A stretch of 64,000 nt of DNA, taken from Manihot esculenta (Eukaryota; Streptophyta; Magnoliopsida; Malpighiales; Euphorbiaceae). A model generated the notes under the pieces. That model was given only the letters and a program-made list of their open reading frames with translations, did no database searches and was not told the origin of the DNA. Location: the NCBI RefSeq assembly GCF_001659605.2, contig NC_035161.2:40195956-40259955 (forward strand), written 5' to 3'. The position numbers and the translations under genes were made by a program. Below, one piece after another: positions 1-11,300 of the stretch. Each line of letters starts with the position of its first letter. Positions within the stretch are counted from its first letter, which is position 1.

Positions 1-969
1 GGAAAAAATTAAATAACCGTTTGATATGAGATAGACATTTAATATTTTCGTACGTATGGATCTGTATGATAGAAACAAATGGTGCTGTAACTGTGAGACA
101 GATAAAAAAAAAAAAAAAAAAAAACACATTCTCCAAACTCAATCTTACACACGTATTAAAAATTTTATTATCTAAATTTCAGATCATCCGTAGCAATACA
201 TGCATAGTTTTAATTGTCTCAGCCTTTCAAACGTTATACACGCATATTTCAATTAATTATTATTTATACTTCTTCTTCTAAAGATTATAAAAAAATATAT
301 ATGTTAATGAGTTTCACCTTGATGAATGGAGTTATCAAGTAAAATCTCAAAATAATAGAATAATAAAATATTGAGAATGTGTAGAAAAGAAATTTATTTA
401 TTTATTTATTTTTTATAAACTTGTCCCATGCACGGATTTTGATAAATTCCCCAAACTTGCGAGTAAAAGCACAATTGAAAGAATCTACAAAAGGTGCTTG
501 CTAAAAATTAAACCATCTTGCGATAATGAGGGGGAAAAGAAAAAGAAGCGACAGACGTGATTATATAGGTTGCATCAGATTGTTGCCTGGAAAGCTCCAA
601 CAAAACACAGTAAGAGAGAAAACCTCGTTAATAACATATACAAATTGATCTCGTTTAAAATTATAATACATGATATTTATACGAGATATTAAATGTGCGT
701 ATATATTAGCTATTATTTCTTTATTTATTAAGTCTACATATATATTTATTATTTGATATTTTTAATTTGATCACGTGTTCTCGTCACGTTATTCATTATT
801 CATTTATTATTTGATGTTTTTAATCTGATTGCGTATTCTCGTCACGTTGTTCAATGGATATGTGAATTATCAGTCATGGTCCTAAAAAATCCAAAACTAT
901 TAATGTTGAGTTATGATCAAAAGGAAGAAAAACTTAATAAGGAGCTGCTTTCCATGAGAACCCATCATA
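1..969. other. AT-rich host flank left of element 1
   Basis: AT-rich DNA with a poly-A run at about 104-123 and no open frame that resembles a known protein. It contains a short imperfect tandem duplication listed separately. I see no gene here. It ends in the 5-bp target site CATAA (970-974) next to the first retrotransposon. Confidence 0.6.
749..858. repeat. Imperfect tandem duplication, period about 58 bp
   Basis: A block beginning TTATTTGATATTTTTAAT and containing TTCTCGTCACGTT recurs about 58 bp downstream with a few substitutions. It is a local duplication in host DNA with no apparent function. Confidence 0.6.
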
Positions 970-974
970 CATAA

Positions 975-1462
975 TGATGATCTGAGATCCAATAGAATAG
1001 GGTTTTACAAGGGTTCTTGTATTATATAATCAAGATTAAACTTTCTGAGGAGGGGACTCCTTTTTTATACATTGTCTTGCTTGCTGGTGACGTGTAAAGG
1101 TCTCTCCAGGATTGGGCCACGCGTCTCTGCCATACAGATTCGGGTGTACTAGGGTATCAGCTGCCTGCTACATGCGTAACGGCCTCTGATTCTCCTCATG
1201 CGTACGTTCGAGCGGATCTGCCAGGCTGTCTAGTGAGTACTGTTCTGGACCCCGGGCTGGGCCGAGAGTTGGGCTGGACGCTGGGCCTGAGAGGGGTCTG
1301 CTGGTCAGGGATCAGGCTGGAGAGGAAGCTTGGTCGAGCCCGGCCCGGAAGCTGGAATGAGCCAGGCTTGTTGGGGGGTATCAAGTACGTGGGCCTCTGT
1401 GTCATGGGCCTTTGGCTGTGGTCAAGCCCCTGTTCTGGGGTGAAGAAATCCAGCGGTCATCA
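975..1462 (-). repeat. Element 1 LTR, left copy (3' LTR of the element)
   Basis: 488 bp, beginning TGATGATCTGAGATCC and ending CAGCGGTCATCA on the plus strand. It matches 14014-14501 except for one substitution at 1232. The polypurine tract abuts it at 1463-1485, read on the minus strand as a GAAGGTGAAGGGGCAAT run. The short open frames inside it, repeated in the other LTR, are not genes. Confidence 0.95.
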
Positions 1463-3660
1463 ATTGCCCCTTCACCTTCTCGGGAGTTATTGCTCCAACT
1501 GCCGAGGGGGTGAATATCAAGAACCATCATGGCCGCGCCTGTTCGTGTCCAGGTGTCTTTATAATACTCTTTCATTTTTTATCTTTGCGCAGTTTCTGAA
1601 TCCTATCTGCTCTTTCCTCTTTCGGACTTTTCTTTATTCTTCGCGTTCTCGGTTATTTTTGCTTTCCTGTCATTGTTATCTGGACATGTCTTTTCTTTCC
1701 TTTCTCATGAACATCTTTTAAGGATTCTGACAGCATTAATTGAGAATTCGGCTCTACCTTGTCCTGCAAAACATAAACTTTTGGATATATATATATTAAC
1801 CTCACCTCTTTACCATTCCCAGGCACTTTGTTGGAACAGAGAGGTTTTCTTGTTTTATCTGTGACGGATCCATTTGGTGCCTTCTTCAAGCGGGCGAAGG
1901 CGAGCTTGATATTACATTGCAGTGTTGCCCCAGGAATTTGTTTTAATCTTACTTTTATCATCTCGTCGGAAAATTGTGCTAACTTATCCCTGTTTTGGGA
2001 CTCTTTCGCAGTACCTGAGACGAAAATGAGTCAATTCAAGATTTCAGAAGAGTGGATGTTACCTCTAAGGAGTTTGAATGTTGCTTTGGAGATCCGTCTG
2101 GTAGGGCGGTCAATGGGTGGGACCATTCGGCAAGTTGCTGAAATTATTTTGCCCAGGTCGTCTGGCCGACCTCCCCCGTTGCTGTCTCCTTTGGGTATAA
2201 ATGGAAGGGGCTCAAGTGCTCGGTTTGTTGTTTTCTTTGATGTGAAGCACCAGTATTATTAGTCTCTTTGATGTGAAGTACCAGTATTATGCGAGACTGA
2301 GGTCTGCTATACTTAGTCAAGCTTCTGCTGGTACCTTCACACGTTAGCCCGGCGATCCTCCTGAGGTCGTAATCTGAAGCCTGTTTTTTTATGCGTGATA
2401 TACACACAGCATATGACATGTGAGTTTGTCACGCGTATCACACTTGGGCAACCGAATGCCGACCTACAGAGGATCCATGGGAAACGCTTATGAGGATTAA
2501 CTTCTTGGCTTTCTGCAGCTCTTTCTGCCAAACTCACATATCAAGCTGCGAGAATTTCTCCGAACTGAAGACCGAAGTAATAGGATAGGCGATAACGATG
2601 TAATCGTAGATGATGACGTATGTGGCTATGTAAATCCTTTAAGAATAGTCTTTCGTCCCGTAGTGTAGGCCTTTGTAACGTGCTGTAATGTGCTTTTCTT
2701 TTAATGAAGTTCTTGTTCTGCTCTCATACTCAAGCTGTTCTTCCTTTATCATGTGTGAAATACTTTAGATTGCTCGCCTTATAATTTTAACCAACTGAGC
2801 TCTGTCCTTCTTTTTGCCGAGCTAACCATATCTGCGAGCTCTGATGAATTGCACTCCGGATCCACTTAGTCAACTGGGCTTTCAAGTTTCCGAACTGGAC
2901 TGTCTGACCGACCTGTGAGCTTGGTCTTTACTTCGATGAATTAAGCTTTGAGTCTCCGGGCTCTCGTGTCGTGTTGTCCGAGCTGGACCATCCGACCTGA
3001 GGGCTCTGTCTTTTGCTTAGTGAAATGAGCTCTGGGTCTTCTTTAACTGACCGGGCTCTTAGGCCATGTTGTCCGAGCTGGACTAACCGACCTATGAGCT
3101 CGGCTTCTGATGAGTTGGACTCTAAGCTCTCAGCTCAGTATAGATCCGAGGTACCCTTGTTTTAACTATAAGTCAAATTCTATGTGATGAGTAGGTCTAA
3201 CCTTTATCACGCTTTCAACTGCTTGCCTCTTTGAGTTTTTCCTTCTATTTCCTTGATACTTACCACGAATGTGGTGAAGTGATGAATCTTGTGGGTTAAG
3301 TTGTCTTGGCCGAAGATCAGGTCCGAACAAGCTGGGCTTGCCTGGGACTTTAAATGATGGGCTATCATTGTGGACCTGGCCCTTGATAGATGTAGACAAG
3401 CCCAGCGATCATCCTTTTGCCCCTTTACCTTCTCTCCGGTTATTACTTAACCGTTGAGAGGGTAAACTTCGAGAGCAATTAATGATCGCGCCGCTCCAAG
3501 ACAAAACTGTTCAGATCAACGTTCCGTCTCATCATTGCCTTTCATTTCGAATTCCTTCTGTCTTCCGAAGAAATTAGCTCTCTTCTGCTCTCTGTCTTCC
3601 TGCGACTCCTTTTGCGTTTTTCACCTTATTGTGTTCTCAGGTACGCTCCCTTGTTCTTCA
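1463..3660. other. 3' non-coding region of element 1, with an internal LTR-edge relic
   Basis: No frame here reads like a known protein. Next to the LTR is the polypurine tract. A second, diverged copy of the polypurine tract plus LTR edge lies at about 3401-3440, and the DNA on the far side of each copy is similar (compare 1463-1560 with 3413-3500). Short local duplications occur near 2235-2295. The last 250 bp must hold the promoter and leader of the plus-strand gene that starts at 3661; I see no convincing TATA box. Confidence 0.6.
2880..3135. repeat. Degenerate repeats of about 90 bp
   Basis: Three diverged copies share a core reading CCGAGCTGGAC followed by CCGACCT and GAGCTC, near 2894, 2978 and 3076. 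They are part of the 3' region of element 1 and resemble the GAGCTC-rich spacer at 6980-7100. Confidence 0.5.
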
Positions 3661-6631
3661 ATGGCAAGTTCAAAGCTTCCTGATGTTGTTAACCTTGAGT
3701 CACGTATTACGTCTTCCAATATAACTAATCACATCGCCCGGAGGCTTTTAGATACTCCGTTGTATTTTATTCGAGCACCTCGTCCAAATGAGAGGATAGT
3801 TCTTCCCTACCCTCCCCCTCCTGGTTTAGTGGATCCCCAAGAGGGTCGTAGCATAGTGTTTTTCCTAAAGCAGAGAGAATTTGGTCTGCCATTTCCTTTT
3901 TCCCCTTTCTTTATTGAGGTCTTCGAATACTTCGGGGTAACTCCTCGGATGTTATCCCCAAACTCTATTTTATTCATGTCCTGTTTCGAGTCTATCTGTC
4001 TGGGTTGGGGTTTTGCACCTACGGCCTGTCTGTTTGGCACTTTTTTCCGCCTGGTTAGGGCGAAGCAAAACTTCTATTACTTTTCCCCCCGTAATGGGCT
4101 ATCTCTTCTTACGGGCTACAAGGATTCAATAAAGGGATGGGTAGAGAATTTCCTTGTGGCGGAGCTGAAACTGGGGTCCTGCCGATCATGGGATGTGGAC
4201 CTAAGTTGGGGGGAGATCTTTCCGGGCTGTAACGATCTGCCCGAATTGAGTCTTATTGAGCAGGTCGGGTTGTTTCGATTGACTTCCGTTGAGAGGAAGT
4301 ATGACGTCGAAAAGTGTATGTTCGCTGCCAATCTTAGGGATATCTGTGATATGGGTATAGTGTTTTGTCCAGTTATTCTGTTTCTTCTTTTCTCATAATA
4401 TCAGAAGATATGCTGACTCTTTATAACTTCTTATTTTTTGCAGCTTCTGAGGTAAAAATGGATGGCATCAAATTCCCCAAGAACTTTGCCCTGTCTCGGG
4501 AGAATATGCATGCAATTTTTGACGCCTTTGGGGATGGGCGTTCGGTAACTGAGATTGCTGCGGAGCTGGCTCAGGCCGCTTCCTCCAAGAAGGTCAGCCG
4601 ACCTCCTGTCAAAGCTTCTTCTCGAGCTTCCAAGCCGAGCTCCCGCAGCTCCAAGTCAGTTCGGCCATCTAACCGTGAGGGGTCGAGCTCAACTTCGACG
4701 CCTGCGGAAGGATCCAGGGAGACTTCCTTAGCTATTGTGGAGCAGGCCCAAGCTACTGGACAAGTGGGGCAAGATGTTGCCCATTCTGCTGAGGAGGTGT
4801 TAGGGGGAAAGTCTCAGTCCCCTGTTGAAGACAAAGAGACCTCTGGGACTGGGATGGAGATCATCCTCCTAGAGGATCAAAGCCCAGAGGTTTCTGTTGA
4901 AGGTGCCCCTGCCCCTGTGAGAACTGAGCCTGAGGGCACTCCAAAAACTGGGGAGAAACGTTCAACCCCTTCTGGAGCGTCTGCCCCTCCTCCTGCCCAG
5001 AAGAGACCCAGAACTGCTGCCAGGCCTTCTCCACCTCTTCCTCCTATTGGGAAAGGGAAGGGCGTTTCTGCTGTCCCTTCATCATCCCCTACTGTCGTCG
5101 TTCTAGATCCGTCAGCTATTACCTCTGAATCTCCGGCCAGTGCCGTTGCCGCACTTCTCAGGAAGCGAATGTTCAGCGGAACAACAGAGGCTTCGGATCC
5201 TCGCCTTCTGGCTCTGACTGGCCATCTGGCCAGTTCGACTAAAGAGCAGGTGTCCTTCCGGTCTCGCTCTCGTGAGGAGCTCGGATCCACAATTAGAGAA
5301 ATGCTCCTGATGGTAAGTTATTTTTTCATTTCTCTCTGTGTTTGGTTTATTTCTTTCTCCTAAATGTTGGCTTCTCTTACCAGGTGACAGGTCTTTTTAT
5401 GGAAGTTGATGCTCGCGACCACTCTCTCCGGGAGTCCGTGGACCGCCAGATCGAAGAAGCGCGTCGCGATGAGAACCTGACTGCCACCAGCGACGCAAGA
5501 GGTCACCTGGTAGCCGCCCGGGAGCAGATCCAGACTCTCCAGATGGAGTTACATTCTGCGCGGGAAGCCACTAAAAAGGCTGAAGGCAAAGCGGCTGAGG
5601 CAGCAGAGCACAGCAAATCCCTGGAATCAGAGCTGTCCTGTACTTGCGGGATTCTCCAGGAGACTGACAAGAGGGCAGCTGAAGTGGAAGCTCGTTGTGT
5701 AGAGGTTGTGAAACAGCTGTCCTCTATGACAGCGGCCCTTCAGGAGAGGGATGATGCTATTGGCCAGAAAGCTGAAGTCCAGCGCCAATATGAGGCCTTA
5801 AAGGCTGATTTCGAAAGACTTCAAGCTTACCTGGATGAGGTGAAAGCTCAGAAGGGAGGTGCCCTAGCCCGGGTGGAGGTCCTTGAGCAGGAATTGGGTG
5901 CAAGTTCTGTGGAGTTCAACCTTCGCCAACAACAGCTTAAAAATGAAGTCAGGGCTGTGGAGCGTAAATGTTTAGCCCTGCTCGAGGTGGTAAAGTATGC
6001 CGAGGGGAAGGCTCAGCTAAATCGTGAACAGTATATAGCGGAGTATCAGGAGTCTGATGAGCTGAAAGTTACAATTGAACAGGCCTGTGAAGCTCATCTT
6101 CAGGACTACAAAGACTCTTCTGAGTTTAAGGAATTTGTAGCTGAGGCCTGTGAAGAATATCTCGATGAGTTTAGAGCTTCTGGTGAGATGAAAAAGGCTA
6201 TCCTTGATAAGGCCTTCCGCATGTATGCGACTGGCTACAATCGCGGTTTAAGAGAAGCTAGACAGGCTCCTGATATCCCTTTGGCCCAGCTTCGCAAGCG
6301 TGAAGTGGACTCAGATGGTGAGTCAGTGCTGTATGGGGAGGATGATTTCCCTATGCCCCGAGGAGATTGCCGGAGGGACCGAGATCGGCCAGCTGAGTCT
6401 TCTTCAGAGGGATCCGAGCTAGGGTCGGAGGAAGACGATCCTGATTCTGTGAAAGAAGGCCCTCACCCTGGGTTAGATGTTGCCCCTGTCATTAATGTTG
6501 AGAGCTCTGGCCCAAGGGACACCGAGCTTCCTTCGGAGGGGGCTGTAGATAGAGATAATGTAGGCGAGGGTGTTCTCACTGGTGTAAGTCCTTTAAGGAC
6601 TATTTATCCTCCCACCTCGCCGGAGGGATAA
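3661..6631 (+). CDS. Spliced antisense accessory gene of element 1 (gypsy-type putative transposase domain plus coiled coil)
   Basis: Proposed exons are 3661-4354, 4444-5312 and 5384-6631, joining in frame to about 936 residues. Donors are G|GTATAG and ATG|GTAAGT; acceptors are TTTTTTGCAG and TCTTACCAG. The start is the first ATG of the frame. Exon 1 carries a GLPFPFSPFF...EYFG...SPNSILFMS pattern typical of the plant 'putative gypsy-type transposon' domain (Pfam PF04195, from memory). Exon 2 is rich in Ser, Pro and Lys/Arg with a KRPR patch that could be a nuclear signal. Exon 3 is Ala/Glu-rich and heptad-like over roughly its first 300 codons, so probably a coiled coil, with an acidic tail ending PEG. 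It lies opposite to gag-pol and converges with it. Extra antisense ORFs are known in Tat-lineage elements, but their function is unknown. The splice model is inferred. Confidence 0.75.
4355..4443 (+). other. Predicted intron 1 of the antisense gene
   Basis: 89 bp, beginning GTATAG and ending TTTTTTGCAG. Splicing joins a one-base overhang to two bases of exon 2, makes an Ala codon and restores a single frame. Without splicing the exon 1 frame stops within the intron at about 4396. Confidence 0.7.
5313..5383 (+). other. Predicted intron 2 of the antisense gene
   Basis: 71 bp, beginning GTAAGT (a near-consensus plant donor), T-rich, ending CTTACCAG. It is removed between codons. The exon 2 frame would stop at about 5361 if the intron were retained. 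Confidence 0.75.
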
Positions 6632-7439
6632 TTTGTAATTATCATCTTAATGAAATATCAGTTTCCTCTTTTCCCCTACTATTCTTGCTCTTCATGTGTC
6701 TTCTTTATGTATCTTTGAATTTATCTTAAGTGGCGAACTCAGCTCTTTAGCTGATAGTCAGAGAGAGCAAATCTCATACCTTTTTATTGGCGAATTTGCC
6801 TGTTTGCTTTTTGCTCTGCCTTCTTGGCTGTGACTTTGTATGTTTGTTCCAGATAAACTGATGTAGGCTTTGATTGTAGCCTTAGTATCCTTTCTAAGGA
6901 TTTATGAGTCCTTCTATGGAGGGAGCTCGGCCTTTCTCTTTGGCCTTTGTATCTTGATCTTTTGAGGATAGGAATTTATCCGAGCTGGGAGCTCGGTTTT
7001 GGGCTTTCAAGGATATTGGTCCGAGCTGGGAGCTCGACCTTTTCTTCTGTACCTTGAGTTTTTGAGATAAGTTTTTCCGAGCTGGGGGCTCGTCTTTGGC
7101 ACTTCTTTAGCTTTTATGTCTCTTTAGTAAGTCAGAGCCTTAATTTTTCTTGGGAACTCCGGACCTCTCTGTGTTTGTGAGGTCGGAAATATAGCTTTGT
7201 AAGTTATCCCTGCATAAAGTTGTGGGAAATTTTCATTTTTGGGAGGCCCTTAAGTCCCTCACCAACTATTTTTACTTTCCGGAGGTCTTACGAGATCCTG
7301 GCTATGCCGGGGTCTTACGAGATCCTGGTTGTGCCGGGGTGACCTTGGGGCCTCGCCGGCTATCCTTTATTTTGTTTTCCCGGGAGTTCTAAGGGATCCC
7401 GGTCTTCTTTTTTACTGAGGTCTTTATGTCTTAGTGAGG
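6632..7439. other. Spacer between antisense gene and repeat block, with CGAGCT...AGCTCG palindromes
   Basis: No coding frame. Three copies of a short inverted repeat (CGAGCT, then GGG, then AGCTCG or a close variant) occur near 6979, 7021 and 7079. From about 7280 the sequence grades into GGTCTTACGAGATCCTGG motifs that seed the following tandem array. It probably contains the polyadenylation region of the antisense gene. Confidence 0.5.
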
Positions 7440-8240
7440 CCTTCTTTTGCCAGGAGATCTTGGGGATCCTGGTCTTCTGCCTTACCGAGATCTCTATGTT
7501 TCAATAAGGTTTTCTTTTGCCAGGAGATCTTGGGGATCCTGGTCTTGTAATTCCGGGAGATCTTGGGGATCCCGGTCTTCTACCTCCAGGAGGTCTCTAT
7601 GTCTCAAGGAGGTTTTCTTTTGCCAGGAGATCTTGGGGATCCTGGTCTTGTACCTCCAGGAGGTCTCTATGTCTCCAGGAGGTTTTCTTTTGCCAGGAGA
7701 TCTTGGGGATCCTGGTCTTGTAATTCCGGGAGATCTTGGGGATCCCGGTCTTCTACCTCCAGGAGGTCTCTATGTCTCAAGGAGGTTTTCTTTTGCCAGG
7801 AGATCTTGGGGATCCTGGTCTTGTAATTCCGGGAGATCTTGGGGATCCCGGTCTTCTACCTCCAGGAGGTCTCTATGTCTCAAGGAGGTCTTCTTTTGCC
7901 AGGAGATCTTGGGGATCCTGGTCTTCTACCTCCAGGAGGTCTCTACGTCTCAAGGAGGTTTTCTTTTGCCAGGAGATCTTGGGGATCCTGGTCTTGTAAT
8001 TCCGGGAGATCTTGGGGATCCCGGTCTTCTACCTCCAGGAGGTCTCTATGTCTCAAGGAGGTTTTCTTTTGCCAGGAGATCTTGGGGATCCTGGTCTTCT
8101 ACCTCCAGGAGGTCTCTATGTCTCAAGGAGGTTTTCTTTTGCCAGGAGATCTTGGGGATCCTGGTCTTGTAATTCCGGGAGATCTTGGGGATCCCGGTCT
8201 TCTACCTCCAGGAGGTCTCTATGTCTCAAGGAGGTCTTCT
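7440..8240. repeat. 70/33-bp compound tandem array of element 1
   Basis: The array alternates a unit of about 70 bp (GCCAGGAGATCTTGGGGATC, then CTACCTCCAGGAGGTCTC) with a 33-bp unit containing ATTCCGGGAGATCTTGGGG. Combined periods are about 103 and 173 bp. Units contain short palindromes (CCTCCAGGAGG, GGATCC). It lies between the ends of the two convergent genes. Many overlapping frames stay open because stops are rare in the unit; I do not count them as genes. A related array occurs in element 2 at 21110-22170. Confidence 0.9.
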
Positions 8241-8354
8241 AATTCTTGTTCTTTCTTTTTCAAAGAGAAGTAACATTCATAATGGGGATAACATCATGGC
8301 GTTATTTTATTTATTTATGCTTTTCAGGGTACAATATTTTTCTTTACACATATT

Positions 8355-11300
8355 TCAAGGGAAGTACCTTTTTAAGTGCTGGATGTTCCAAGCGTGGGGC
8401 TCGGGGTTTCCTTGCATGTCTTCAATTCGGTATACCCCGGGCCTAACCACTTTTGTCACCTTGAACGGACCTTCCCAGGTCGGTGCTAGCTTGCCTGCGG
8501 CTGCTCTTTTTCCTGTGGCTTCCAGGTTTCTTAAAGTCAGGTCTCCCACCTTTAAGCTTCTTTCTCTGACCCTTTGATTGTAATACCTTGCCGCTCGTTG
8601 TTGATAAACAGCAGTTCGGACTTGGGCTTCTTCCCTAACTTCTTCAAGAGCATCGAGGTTACTTCTTAATTTGTCCCCATTGGTGTCCTCACTGACAAAT
8701 TGAATTCTATGAGTGGGGATCTGTAACTCAATTGGAACTACGGCCTCTGTACCGTAAGCGAGTGCAAACGGTGTTTCCTTAGTGGGTGTTCTGGGAGTAG
8801 TTCGGAGTGCCCATAGGATGCTATTGAGTTCTTCTGCCCAGTTTTCCTTTGCACCGTCCAGCCGCTTCTTTAATCCTTGGAGGATTGCTCTGTTAGTGAC
8901 TTCCGTTTGGCCATTGGTCTGAGGATGGGCTATAGAGGAGAACTTATGCCATATGCCAATGTTTGTTGTGAAGGCTCTGAAAGTGCTGCAATCAAATTGT
9001 CTACCATTGTCTGAAATAAGTACTCTTGGTATGCCAAATCTGCAGATGATATGTCCCCATACGAAATCTATCATCTTGCGAGCTGTGATTGTGGCTATTG
9101 CTTCTGCCTCTGGCCACTTCGAGAAATATTCCACAGCCACTACTACAAATTTCCTTTGCCCCGTAGTCTTGGGGAAAGGTCCCAGGATGTCAATTCCCCA
9201 TTGTGAGAAAGGCCATGGACTGGATATGCTTGCTTGAGGAGTGGCAGGGGTCCTGATGGCATTAGCAAATCTCTGACATACGTCGCATCTTCGGACGAAC
9301 TCTTCTGCTTCTTTTTTCACAGTGGGCCAGTAGTATCCTTGTCTGAATATTTTGTTAGCTAATGTCCCTGCTCCCTCGTGAGCCCCACATAGGCCTCTAT
9401 GTATTTCCTCCATTACCTTTACGGCTTCTTCTGGACTCACACATCGGAGCCATGGGCTGGACTTCCCCTTTCTGTACAATGTTCCCCTTATTACTTGGTA
9501 GTTGGCAGCTCGAGCTGCTATCTTTTTGGCTTCGTCTTTATCTTCAGGAAGTTCGCCCTTCTCTAAATATTTCAGATAGGGGCTCATCCAAGTTAAGCTC
9601 TGTTCCACCTGCAATACAGTGTTTGTTTTCTTGTAAGCAGGTGTGAGGACATGCTGTATGTATACTTCGTCAGGGAGCTGCTCTAACTCTTCTTTGGTCA
9701 ATCGACTAAGCAAGTCTGCCTCCTCATTTTCGTCCCGAGGTATTCGTTGAAATCTGACGATAACTCCCCGTTCTGTGAGCTCGGCTTCTATGGTTTTTAC
9801 TTTATCAAGATAGTTCTGCATGACTGGATCTCTGGCCTGATATACCCCCGTTACCTGGTTGATCACCAGCTGAGAGTCACTATTCACCTCGAGGTCGGTT
9901 ACCCCTATTTCCGAGGCTACCAACATCCCATTCACCAAGGCCTCGTACTCGGCCATATTGTTAGAAGCCTTGAATTCTAATCGCAAAGCATAACACACTC
10001 TGAAGCCCTCCGGCCCCTTAAGCATTATCCCCGCACCGCTGCCCTCAGAGCCTGATGCTCCGTCTACATATAGCTTCCAGCTGAATTCTTGGGAAAGCTC
10101 TCCCTCTCCTTCCTTTCTAGGTATCTCCGAGGATGATCCTTCCTTCTCCTCATTGAATGAGCATTCTGCTATGAAGTCAGCCAGCGCTTGAGATTTTATA
10201 GCTGTCCGAGGTCGGTACTCCAGACAGTAAGGGCTGATTTCCACGGACCATGCTAACATCCGTCCTGAAGTTTCCGGCCTGCGTAAGATCTTCTTTAAGG
10301 GTTGGTCCGTCATCACAACTCCTTGGTGGCCTTCCAGATAAACTTTGAATTTCCGAACTGCCAACAGCAAGGCATAAGCCAGTTTTTCAATGCTCGAGTA
10401 CCTGACCTCAGTGTCTCTGAGTACCTTGCTGATGTAGAAAACAGGTTTCTGCTCTCCTTCTTCCACCCTTACTAGTACCGCGCTGACTGCCTGTTCTGAG
10501 GCTGCCAAGTATATCAGAAGCTCTTCCCCTTTTATGGGACTGCTGAGCACATGAGGCGAGCTAAGATACTTTTTAAGTTCCGCGAAAGCTTCTTGGCAAT
10601 CCTTTGTCCATTCAAAATTTGGAACCTTCCTCAATTTTTTGAAGAATGGCAAACACTTTTCTGCCGACCTCGACATAAATCGGTTGAGCGCCACTACTCT
10701 CCCGGTTAATCTCTGGACGTCCCTTACGCAGGTCGGCTCTGGCATATTCAATATGGCTTCTACTTTCTCCGGATTGGGCTCAATGCCTTTTCCACTCACC
10801 ATGTATCCCAAGAACTTTCCCCCTCTGATGAAGAAAGCACACTTTGCTGGATTTAACTTCATTCTGTATTGATCTAACACCCCAAATATCTCCTTTAGAT
10901 CTGCTACATGCTGTTGAAAAGTTGAACTTTTAACCACCATATCATCCACATACACTTCTACATTTCTGCCGATCTGGTTCTTAAAGATTTTATTCATTAA
11001 TCGTTGGTAAGTTGCCCCGGCGTTTCTTAATCCGAAGGGCATAGCTTTGTAGCAGTAAGTCCCATCTTCAGTTATAAATGAGGTCTTTTCCTCATCCGTC
11101 TTTTCCATTGGGATTTGGTGGTAACCAGACATAGCATCCAAGGAAGACATGTAATCAAAACCGGCCGTTGAGTCGACCATCTTATTAATATCGGGGAGGG
11201 GGTAACAATCTTTAGGACAGGCCTTATTCAGGTCGGTAAAATCTATACACATCCTGTACTTGCCATTGGCTTTTTTGACTAACACAGGATTTGCCAACCA

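Noticed and set aside
1196..1405. 70-residue frame repeated at 14235-14444
   Set aside because: Lies in the LTR and appears twice only because the LTR does; no known domain.
7447..8577. Overlapping plus-strand frames rich in GDLGDPGLLPPGG
   Set aside because: Products of the 70/33-bp array; several shifted frames are equally open, which points to repeat composition.
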